A stretch of DNA of 29,540 nt from Hypsibius dujardini (taxonomy: Eukaryota; Tardigrada; Eutardigrada; Parachela; Hypsibiidae), in contig LRSR01009609.1 in NCBI GenBank assembly GCA_001579985.1, forward strand, positions 1 through 29,540. Direction: 5' to 3'. A program made the translations under genes and the position numbers. The notes under the pieces were generated by a model. It did not search any database. It had not been told where the DNA came from and was given only the letters and a program-made list of their open reading frames with translations. Shown in pieces: positions 20,101-28,842 of this stretch (position 1 is the stretch's first letter; the number at the start of each line of letters is the position of its first letter).

Positions 20101-20395
20101 ATAACGTATTAGTGTGCGCGCGATTTTATTTTTGTAATTGGATTTCGATCGGTCCGCAGTCCTGTCAGCATGACGGTATTTCTCGTCGCTATTCGTACGT
20201 CAGTTGAATCAAACATCGAAACGTCACTAAACGCCCTTTCGTTTCGCTTTCATCACACCGTCGGGGTGTTGTGTAGATCTGGATCATCCTTCCGCACTAT
20301 AAAGACAACTGATTTCCCCTCCTGACTATTATTTGGCCTATTCCGAAAACCAGAGATCTTTGTGGTAGTTTTATATAGATTGATCGAACTCTATT
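17145..20395. other. AT-rich gene-poor region upstream of the tetraspan genes
   Basis: No gene recognised over 3.2 kb. It includes a TTTTATT-rich tract (~17705-17800) that underlies a hydrophobic but low-complexity frame (17678-18106). Motifs GACCATTGGTCA at 17207 and 18813 recur as short near-palindromes. The – strand frame 19728-19372 has no identifiable domain. The last ~100 bp is the probable promoter of the next gene. Confidence 0.45.
20298..20304 (+). promoter_or_regulatory. Candidate TATA box for the first tetraspan gene
   Basis: TATAAAG is 92 nt upstream of the ATG at 20396, a plausible distance for a TATA box about 30 nt before transcription start with a ~60-nt leader. Positional inference only. 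Confidence 0.4.
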
Positions 20396-23300
20396 ATGGA
20401 AAGTTGCGCCATTAAAGGGATCGCGTTGTGGAATGTGGTAAGCAAGGCGGTCAGTCATTCATGGACAACTTTGGTGAGAAATACAGACACAGACACAGAC
20501 ACAGACACAGACAGACACAGACACAGACACAGACACAGACACAGACACAGACACAGACACAGACACAGACACAGACACAGACACAGACACAGACAGACAG
20601 ACACAGGCACAGACAGACATAGATGTAGTGATCATGGACACAATCATGACATTAGTCTTTCTTCCTGGTGTAGATAATTGGTTCCGGGTCTGTTGTCTGG
20701 GCTGTGGTTTGTTATAACGTCTACGGCTGGAATGCCGTTATTCCACACAGCACCGTCGGGTTCTTCAACGTTTTCTGTTTCGGGCAGTTGACGATCGCCG
20801 TTGGGCTCATGCTGTTTGTCGGTGTAGCCTCCTGGGTGAGTTCTGGGGAAGAACGAATGCTTTGAAATATGTATATTTATATATATAACTCTTGTCCGAA
20901 ATTAAACATGTTAACTCTTTATTGTATCGCCAAATAGAAGAATGTAACGGATACGTGGCTTACTGGGTGTCTCTGTCTGGCTACAGTGAAGTTTATCCTG
21001 GAAGTGGCTTTCGTCATGTTCGTGATCAACGACTACGACTATGTGAGTAACAGCCTGCACGCTGTTGGAAAGAGTTCAGTTGTAACAACTACTGTACATT
21101 GAGTCCACTGCAACAGCATACAGTAATCCTGCACCCAAAGCACTCCCTTTTCTGGCTTAATGTTAAATGTCACTATTTCCGGGAGAATGCAACTCAGCGC
21201 ATACTGCAAAATATACTTGACCCATCCTATCTCAAATTCAAATTGGAATTGGTTGGCATGGCGAAAATATTTTGGGGATAAGGGTTCGGAGCTATGGGGC
21301 CAATATTTGATAAAACTGCTTTCACAATCCGGTCCTAATACATATCCGGTGTACGAAAATTTTCCCGTTAATTTTTTCTCGTTAATTTTAAGCGAGTAAT
21401 CGCTAATTGGCACGAGCCAATCGGACGAGTGGGAGGAGTCATGACGTAAATTGGCGACGTCTCGTGTCATTTTAGAGTTTTTGGGAATGGCCAAAAGTTT
21501 GCAAAACACATTATATCTTGAGAATAAATGAAATTGGAGTAAAAACTGAAATGGTTTGCACCAGCACAGCCAGCGACCCGGGAAGATTTTTGACAAAAAC
21601 AAAGAGGCGATTTCCCCTTAACAAGATAATCGGCACACATAATCGAACTTTGAATCCCCTTAGGGAACATCCGTTTAATGACGTCAGTAATTTTTATTAG
21701 GCGACCCAACACCCTCCCCCCTGTCGGGCCACGCCCAACAAGTCCTCATATCCAATCATTACAGCTATTTGACTCACTAGTACTTTACTTAGTTAGTAAG
21801 TCTACTTTATTAACCCTATTCTGCTGCGACAGCTAATTACTTGTATGTAATTGTGATGCACGTGCTATTTACTATCTTTTTTATAGTTAACACTTTACTA
21901 TATCATCATATGTTTCATTAGTTTTAGGCGTTGTACTTTCTCTTTTCTTCCAGTTTAACTCTCTACCTATCTACCTACTTTCAGTCTAATAAACTTGTTA
22001 ACTACCCAACTTCCGGTCCAAAATCGATCATTTCTAAGCTTAATAGGTTCCCTAAATCTGACGTCAGGACGCGCTGGCCTACCCGCCCAGTCAGAGTTCG
22101 TCAGGTTGTTTTCGCACCTCCACCCCACCCCCACTCCCCTAACCAATACTGACGTCATTAACGGATGTTCCCTTTGTGTAAATCAACTTGTTCTGTTCGT
22201 GGTTTAGGCCCAACGTTCTCGGCGGTTGGAAGTGTCGGGGCGACATCTGATGGCCTACATAAGTGTGGGCTCACTGGACGCTTTACTTTCGGTAAGGGTG
22301 AGACAAAACGAGTGAAACTTCTTGCTCTAATCTGGGTGGCATCATACAATGCAGATATGAGGTCACTTTGTGTTCAAAGTTCATTTGTGCAAAAACTGCT
22401 ACAGCTTTACGTGTGAATCTACTGTATATACGCAACCTATTCTTAATGTATGAATTTATAAATGCATAAATGTATTTACGGTACAAGTCCTCATATTTTG
22501 CGTAGGTCACAGGCGCGATTGAACACGTTGGCCCCATTACGAAAGTGTTCCTGAGAGAAGGCACGGAATAGAAACGCGCCTGTGACGTACGCCTGTGACG
22601 TACGCAAAATATGAGGACTTCTACTGGATGTATAAATTTATAAAAAGTGAGAGTGCGGTCGTCAACGTCGGCCATCAATCAAAAAAATGTATCAAAAGAG
22701 TTTTGATGAACCGGTTTGAACAAGTGATCGGCCGCAGCTGTCAAGGAAATACGATTAGGTGAATTTTGGAAATTCGCTGATCGCATTTGGTTGACAAACG
22801 GTCGGAACGAGATATCACACTCCGATTTCCCTGCCTTTTTTTTGAAAATAATAGACTTAATATAAAGATTTTAGAAAAATATTTCGGCGGCGCTCGAAAA
22901 AAACGAAAGCTTCCACATCTCCCTTACGGATTTGCCATACGACTGATTGATTGATTTACTCTAGCCTTAAGTTTTGTTGTCTATTTTACACCCTTACCTG
23001 CCTTCAACAAACGTTTCTTTCAACATAAATAGAATACTTCAACATATTATTTTAGAAATTAAGTCATGAAGGTAGAGCAACAGTATAAATAAACCCCAAT
23101 AAGTTTTTACCGACGCCCAGCGGTAGGTCGGAGTTTGAGCCAATTTAGTCAATGCAGCTGTTTTTGAACACATCTCACCACACAATCGACTGATTGATTG
23201 ATTGACTTTTAAATATTTTGGCGATGAATCCAGCAGTGTGAGAATCAGCTGAACGCATTGGGCAAAATTGGCTCTAACTCCGACCACCCCATTTTGCTGG

Positions 23301-23539
23301 GCACCGGTAAAAAGTTGGCTTTAATTTGGTCGGCCTGAGGTTTTTGCCAGGTGTGAATATGTACAGAGACTCAAATACATTACAGGTGTCGCAGATTAAT
23401 GAGGTTTGTTTTTGGTTTTTAGGTCATGTCGATGATTGCAGTTGCTGTTTATCAGGACAAGGTCCGAACTTCGGGGCCGGCAGGCAACGAACGAGAGGAT
23501 CTCCTTGAACCACCATCGTTTCTGGATGGCGGAATTTGA
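20396..23539 (+). CDS. Small four-helix tetraspanin-like membrane protein, paralog 1, 5 exons, 169 aa
   Basis: Exons 20396-20437, 20674-20835, 20938-21042, 22208-22291 and 23423-23539 have GT–AG junctions, all in phase 0, and join to 169 codons plus TGA. Four hydrophobic helices: TM1 ~12-33 (WNVIIGSGSVVWAVV), TM2 ~43-66 (FGQLTIAVGLMLFVG), TM3 ~75-98 (LATVKFILEVAFVMFVI, carrying the Glu usual in tetraspanin TM3) and TM4 ~117-141 (LMAYISVGSLDALL then VMSMIAVAVY). The TM1–TM3 pattern (K…WN…G; TM2–short loop–TM3 with LE) recalls tetraspanins, but the loop after TM3 is only ~18 residues with no CCG or other cysteines. The C-tail contains EREDLL, a fit to the acidic dileucine sorting signal (D/ExxxLL), suggesting endosomal/lysosomal trafficking. 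The second gene at 26587 confirms the exon model by homology, exon for exon. LAPTM- or MARVEL-like families are alternatives. Exact function unknown. Confidence 0.8.
20483..20620. repeat. (CAGACA)n microsatellite in paralog 1 intron 1
   Basis: About 23 near-perfect hexamer units with a few CAGA interruptions make up more than half of the 236-bp intron 1. Open frames through it (TQTQTQ/HRHRHR/SVSVSV) are artefacts. Confidence 0.97.
21722..22016 (+). mobile_element. LTR-like repeat, copy 2, in paralog 1 intron 3
   Basis: Starts TGTCGGGCCACGCCCAACAA and runs to CCAACTTCCGGT at ~22016. It aligns along its length with 24711-25023 (shared CAAGTCCTCATATCCAATCA, AATTACTTGTATGTAATT, TCTAATAAACTTGTTAACTA with an AATAAA). 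It lacks the final ~15 bp (…AGACCTAACA) seen in the other copies, so its 3' end is truncated. Confidence 0.75.
22485..22620. mobile_element. 136-bp inverted-repeat element in paralog 1 intron 4
   Basis: The left arm begins AAGTCCTCATATTTTGCGTA and runs to GGTCACAGGCGCG. The right arm is its reverse complement, with a 13-bp direct duplication (CCTGTGACGTACG twice, 22579-22604). Weak A/T-rich complementarity continues outside these limits, so the true element may be larger. Confidence 0.75.
23101..23355 (-). mobile_element. ~300-bp inverted-repeat MITE, copy 2 (paralog 1 intron 4)
   Basis: Same family as 12157-12455 but reversed. Its right end (…GTCGGCCTGAGGTTTTTGCC, then AGGTGTG) is the reverse complement of copy 1's left end, including the segment missing from copy 1's right arm. 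The interior (CAGCTGTTTTTGA, CGACTGATTGATTGATTGAC, TTTGGCGAT) also matches copy 1 only in reverse complement. Its left terminus is truncated or diverged. It ends 67 bp before the acceptor of paralog 1 exon 5. Confidence 0.85.
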
Positions 23540-23732
23540 TAACCGACATCCCTCAATTATTGCCCACTCGATCGGCAAAGGCTGACTTGAGGGAAAATTT
23601 AATGCTACAGAAGTAGCTAGTCGTCAACATCTTTTCTCCCGTTGCATAATTCTATGGAATTCTCCATTAATAGTGTGCTGAATTGATAAATTTGAAATTA
23701 GGGGGGTTTTTTCATGATGCGTTAGTTTCATA

Positions 23733-23839
23733 CTGTAGCGACGCGATTCTATAAAATATTTAGGGCAATTCAGACGAAGTGGTGGGTAAACAGCCCGGGG
23801 GCGTGGCTACAGCTGCGCTTTAGAATCGCGTCGCTACAG
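23733..23839. mobile_element. 107-bp Tc1/mariner-type MITE with TA target duplication
   Basis: Perfect 19-bp terminal inverted repeats CTGTAGCGACGCGATTCTA (23733-23751) and reverse complement (23821-23839), flanked by TA at 23731-23732 and 23840-23841. TA duplication plus short perfect TIRs is the signature of Tc1/mariner-type MITEs. No coding capacity. The ends resemble the element at 15166-15305. Confidence 0.85.
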
Positions 23840-24159
23840 TAATAGACAAAGTGCGATTTGAATCATCCCAACTTGATTCCAACTTCACGTCATTCGTAAA
23901 TCACGTCCTATTTCACGGCGTGGAATTGGGATCATTTTGTTCTGTTCCTGTGATAAATAGATCACTGGGCAGTTCCATCCTGTCACACCATTACGGTACT
24001 ACCCACGTTAAACTTATTTTTCATAATCAGTCAATCAACTGATTAACCTAAATTGTTGTTTTTTAAACCTTTAATCGTAAATTTTATCTTTTCTTCTTGG
24101 TTTCCAACGTGCATAGTACATCTGTCATGTACACAGATGGCCACAATTTTGGATGGCAG

Positions 24160-24292
24160 AGTTCGAGCCAACAGGGTGGTCTGAGTTCGAGCCATCAAGG
24201 TGGTCTTAGTTCGAGCCATCAGGGTGATCTGAGTTCAAGCCATCAGGGTGGTCTGAGTTCGAGCCATCAGGGTGATTTGAGTTTGAGGCACT
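24160..24292. repeat. 24-bp minisatellite, ~5.5 copies
   Basis: GTTCGAGCC-type starts at 24161, 24185, 24209, 24233, 24257 and 24281 give an exact 24-bp period. The + strand reads SSSHQGGL/SSSHQGDL octapeptides within a 75-codon frame (24097-24324). Variation between units is partly conservative (GGT/GAT), but no family, signal peptide or splice context supports a gene. Confidence 0.93.
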
Positions 24293-24710
24293 CTTGGCTA
24301 GAGCTTACCACTGCTTGCTCCTGAATCTTTGATTTGATGACTGGCTCAGCGGAAAATGAGATTGAACAAGTTGCTCGAAATTCCACTAAAATAAACAAGT
24401 TCAATCAATCGATCAATCGAGTGAAGGCTGCATGGTCAGCTTATAAGAAAATAATATTGTCGGTAATTTTATCTTGTTGGTTTGTTATTGAAATTATTGG
24501 ATCAATTAGAGCCAAGAGCAAATGAATAGGCCAATGAGAAAAAAGGTTAGCAGGGGAGGCGTGGCCGGTGGAGGTGGAGTTCTAGACCAAGCAGATCCAT
24601 TCATCTTTATCCACAAGTTACGCCCCTTTTCGTGAGTGAAAATGGCCATCTGCAATCTCCAATCTAAACTCTCGAGATCCAAAACGCGCCCATATTTCAA
24701 CTAATGCGAG

Positions 24711-25023
24711 TGTTGGACTACGCCCAACAAGTCCTCATATCCAATCATTACAGCGGGTTATATCACTAATACTGTGCTTAGTTAGTAAGTCTATTTACCC
24801 TATTAACCCTGTTCTGCTGCTACAGCAGCTAATTACTTGTATGTAATTCTGATGTGTGTGCTATTTACTATCATTTCTATAGTTTAAACTTTACTACATA
24901 AGCATGTGTTTTAGAGGCAGTTGCACGTCCTCTTTCCTTTCTTCCAGTTTACTTATCTATCTATCTTTACTTTCAGTCTAATAAACTTGTTAACTACCCA
25001 ACTTCCGGTTGGTAGACCTAACA
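24711..25023 (+). mobile_element. LTR-like repeat, copy 3, the most complete + strand copy
   Basis: From TGTTGGACTACGCCCAACAA to GGTAGACCTAACA, with AATAAA ~40 bp before the 3' end. It aligns to copy 2 and, in its 3' part, to copy 1 reversed. TGCGAG occurs just before the start (24705-24710) and again shortly after the end (25030-25035), a possible target duplication if the element extends to ~25029. No internal retrotransposon genes flank it. Confidence 0.7.
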
Positions 25024-26586
25024 CAAGAGTGCGAGAAACATGCCTTATTGTAAAACCGGAATACGTTACTGACTTCATGCCTGCGAGTGTCAGTCAACTG
25101 ATGTGATGCCATCCATCAAGCAAATTTGAATAAATATTTACGACACAAAAAAGGCGATTCAAAAACAAACTCCTACTACAAACTACAAACTCCTACTACA
25201 AAACTACATCACAGAGAAACCTTCTTGAGATCACAAAATGTCGAAAAGGTTCATCCCATTTAATTATCTTTTATAAAAAGCCTGCATGGATGAAAATATT
25301 CTAACAAGTTTGTAACGTTGCGCTTCTAGCGATGATTACGAATTTTTTTAACTTAATCGAAGTCTGAATTGCCTGAAAGCGGCGTTTTCAAAGGGTGGCA
25401 AAATGATCATTTTATTGCGAGTCAATCTGAAACATAGATGTCCATTAATTTCTAACTGTTTCGGACGGACAGAAATTCCACAGCTACTCTAATCTGAACA
25501 ACTAAAACTGCCAAATAAAAGTTTCAGAGTTTTTTTTTAGTTTGTCAAAAACCCAAACTAAAGGTTTCAGTTACTGAAGATTTAAGCGGGGAGACTAAAA
25601 GTAGTCAACTAATTTCGACTAAATCTAAACCAAAAGTTTGAACTACTAGGAAACTCATTAAAAGCCTGAATTATCCATTATTTGACCGAAATACCAAATC
25701 GACTGACTGATTTAGTTTATTGCTAATGTTGGTGACCTTGTCGCCTTCTCTAATCAGGAATATTTGTCGTTTCATTTGAAAGCTGACAACTCCAAAGACC
25801 GCTTCCAGGACTAATCTTGCCGTAGCCAGACAAAGCCAACAAATGAGAGACACGCCCCTTTTGTACTTGTCTGTTTGATTAGAAAACGCAGATCGTTACA
25901 GTGAAAGAACAAACATTTTATTTCACAGGCAATTTTTTCAGACATTTCAAATTCATTTTACCCCTTTGCCCACCTCCTGGCCCACCCCTCAGGGGTCCTC
26001 GTTCCGACCTTTAAGGACCTCTGTCAATGCTGGGGGAGACGGACTTGTTACTTTTCTTCTGATTCTGTCAAAAAGTTGGTTAACAGACATAACTGCCCCA
26101 ATGAGATCACGGGACTAATGATAAATTTGTTGACTTTCTTGTTTAAAAATTGGGTTTTCCAGTCAATTTTAGCTTTCATTCAGCGGAGCAGAACTGCCCC
26201 TCCCGCACAACGTCCGACCCCCTCCACGAAAGTTCTATTTTGGCTCTGTTCTAAAATTATCCTTTAGAGCATTGTTATTAGGCTCGAGTATGCCATATGA
26301 TGACTATCTTAACATCAGTGGACGATTCCGAAATTTCGTTAAAACAAACTTCGGACTGCCTTGCCTAACCATGACGAGAGCCGACACACTTTTGGAAATC
26401 AGATATGGCGACCTATCACAACGTTAGGGAAATGACAAATGGACACTATAGTCGTTATACGGTGCCGGTACAGCTTGTCAACGTTCGTAAACAACTTCCG
26501 TGCGCGTTTTCTGGCTTAACCGAAATAGCATTTCATTCGTTTTTTACTCAGTTTGTCCGTCAAAAGTTTCATCCCACTCATCGGCC

Positions 26587-28842
26587 ATGGGCACTGGGCT
26601 CTATAAATGGATCTCGTTTTGGAACATGGTAAGTACTCTACACCTCGTATAAGAAATCTGAGCGATTGATCCAATGGAGTTAGACATTCGCTCTAATGCA
26701 GTTAGACATTCGATCCAATGCAGTTAGACGTTCGATCTAATGGAGTTAGACATTCGATCCAATGATGTTAGACATTCGATCTGATGGAGTTAGACATTCC
26801 TATAGATGTATTGACATTCGACGTGGCTTGTTTTAGGCACCGCGGCAGATGATTTGTATTCGCAAAAGCTTGTCCGGTAATGGCCAATCTGCTCCATCTT
26901 GAATTCCCGTGGCAGATGAGGGTGTGACTTGGGCAATTATTGAAATCGAGTCTGCCATTGGTTTTTTGTCTGGCATTTTCCGCTGTGCAGATTAGATTTC
27001 ATTTTTTGGCTTGTAGTGGATGCTCACATGGACAGGCGTTGCAGCAAAAACAATTGAGGCAGTGGGATGAGTGTGCCGCTAAAGGTTCCAGACTCCCGCT
27101 ACGCTAACGCTAATCATCGAAAAATCCGCACCGCTAAAACCGCTAATTTAAATTTTATTTTTATTTAAATTAATTTTATTTTATTTTTTAATTAAATGTC
27201 AGATGCAGCTGAAGGAGCAGCGGCGGCTGCGACCGGTGCAGAGGATGGAGATAGCGTGACGTCAGGCACTTTCGAGGGACCATGTTCCGATGGAGCCGTG
27301 ATTGAGAAGGTAGGCGAAGCTGACGAAGCAGGTTCCAGTTAGACGATTTCACTCTAATTTTTTTCTTGGCTCTCAGTGGAAGACATCTAAGTTTCAATAG
27401 GAAAACGGGCAACACTTTCTCCATTTTAGAGAAAGGTTTTCAAAAAGGCAGCATTTTATAATTCGGTTACTACACTAGCAGCTCTAGTGGTCAGCGTCTG
27501 TACAGTGGTGAAAGAAATAATTTCATAACATTGAGCAGGCTCCCTGTAGATAGCGCTTTAAAAAGTCTAAATATTTTTATATTTACAAAAAACACTTTTT
27601 CCAGTTGAACGTGTCACTTGGGTGAGCTATTGCGAAGCTGATCAGTCTCACATGTGACGCGTACTGTTATTTGAATTATTACTTCTAACGCAACCAGACC
27701 GCTAAATCCGCACCGCTAATTCCATTGCCGCTACGTCCGCTAATTGGAATCACCGCTACGCTGACGAACTTGACCGCTAACGCTAATCCCGCTAAGCGGG
27801 TTTAGCGGCCGCTAAGTCCTCCGCTAAATGAGCGGCACAGCTCTGATAGTGACCGAGAAATAACGGTACTAAGTTTGTGTTAGGTGTACACACTAAAATA
27901 GTCCGTGCTAGACGAATCTGGGCAGAATTTTTTCAGGCTGCTCAGTAAGTATTTCACTGTCATTTTGCAGGTCGCCGGGCTCGCCTGGTTAATTTGGGGC
28001 GCTGTCCAGTTGGGAATCCTGAACAATTCCGCTCTCACCAGCAGCAACAACAGCAGCAGCATCGGTGTGGGGATTGGGTTCGTCATCTTCGGGATCATCA
28101 CAATCGGCGCCGGGATTCTACTTTTTTGCGCGACCTCAAGCAACCGGGTAAGCAGACGTCTCAACCGAATTGTCCAATTCGATCGTGCAATCGAGAAACG
28201 AATGAAGAATCTGTTTTTCATTTTTGCACTGCTTTTTTTGAAACATTGAAGACCCTCGAGGCAGCGGACTCATTGCTGCGCCTGTGGTTCATTTCGGCGA
28301 CACTGAAGCTCCTCCTGGAAATTGCCTTCGTGGTTTACGTGGTTCTCGCCTACGCCGATTTGATCTCAGACCTTTTCCGATCTCTGGAACGGGATTCGAA
28401 TTCGGAATTCCGAAATAGTAATTCCCCTTTTGTAAGTTATGATGTTAGATCAACTGTTTTAAACTGAATGTTACATTGTACTGGTGTGCTTATTTTTGAT
28501 GTGCGGGCACGGGGACAAGCGCGCACAGCACGAGCTTAGAATAACTAAAAAGTGGATACTTGTGTAACTTTAAATTTGGCCTTAATTTAAACCCTGAAGT
28601 TTAGTTGTAAAAGAAAAGATCCCTTTTGAAATTTAAAAAAAACTCTGATTCTTTCGCCGAAAGCTAAATTTATAATTACGGGATATTATTATTTTGATCG
28701 TTGTTTTTAGTTGCATTTAATTATTTTCACCGTTAATGTGTTTTTTTTCATGCAGGCTGATTTGCTGGTTCAAACACTCAAGGCAGTGCGCCAAATGTTA
28801 CTGGCCTGCATCATCGTTTTCCCACTGGACACGGTCGGCACG
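26587..28842 (+). CDS. Small four-helix tetraspanin-like membrane protein, paralog 2, 3'-incomplete
   Basis: Exons 26587-26628 (14 codons), 27971-28147 (59), 28252-28431 (60) and 28756-28842 (29), all phase 0 with GT–AG junctions, total 162 codons. The last exon is expected beyond the window. Exon 3 could instead start at 28261, since AG occurs at 28250-28251 and 28259-28260 in the same frame. It parallels paralog 1: exon 1 is also 14 codons and ends WN plus one residue before GTAAG. TM1 ~12-32 (MVAGLAWLIWGAVQLGIL), TM2 ~46-68 (GFVIFGIITIGAGILLFC), TM3 ~82-106 (ATLKLLLEIAFVVYVVLAY, with the same LE), and the start of TM4 ~146-160 (MLLACIIVFPLDTVG). The first loop has N-glycosylation sequons (NNS, NSS). 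The loop after TM3 is ~40 residues, polar and cysteine-free, longer than in paralog 1. It looks like a tandem duplicate. Function unknown. Confidence 0.77.
26663..26810. repeat. 22-bp minisatellite in paralog 2 intron 1
   Basis: GTTAGAC starts at 26679, 26701, 26723, 26745, 26767 and 26789, an exact 22-bp period (consensus GTTAGACATTCGATCYAATG plus two bases). It begins about 35 bp after the exon 1 donor. Confidence 0.95.
27060..27845 (+). mobile_element. ~786-bp hAT-like non-autonomous DNA transposon in paralog 2 intron 1
   Basis: The left end CAGTGGGATGAGTGTGCCGC and the reverse complement of the right end (CAGAGCTGTGCCGCTCA) share CAG…TGTGCCGCT, imperfect TIRs of hAT style. Both ends are packed with the subterminal motif CCGCTAA/CCGCTAC (about five copies left, eight or more right), with AAATCCGCACCGCTAA occurring near both. 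No 8-bp target duplication is convincing and no transposase core is present. The superfamily call is tentative. Confidence 0.6.
27196..27342 (+). pseudogene. Possible transposase first-exon remnant inside the hAT-like element
   Basis: A 48-codon frame, MSDAAEGAAAAATGAEDGDS…, then …CSDGAVIEK, meets a good donor (AAG|GTAGGC at 27309-27310) and otherwise stops at TAG. Small, acidic, Ala/Gly-rich, and located where an N-terminal transposase exon would sit. The catalytic part would have been lost by internal deletion. It could also be chance. Confidence 0.3.

Larger units (their letters stand above)
23540..26586. other. Intergenic region between the two tetraspan paralogs
   Basis: About 3 kb with no recognised gene. 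It contains the TA-flanked MITE, the 24-bp minisatellite, an LTR-like repeat and AT-rich unclassified DNA. GCCCACC…TTCCGACCT-type sequence near 25967-26012 weakly resembles 19755-19805, possibly another old dispersed repeat. The promoter of paralog 2 should be in the last few hundred bases. The frame leading into its ATG has a stop (TAA near 26490) before the chosen start. Confidence 0.45.
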
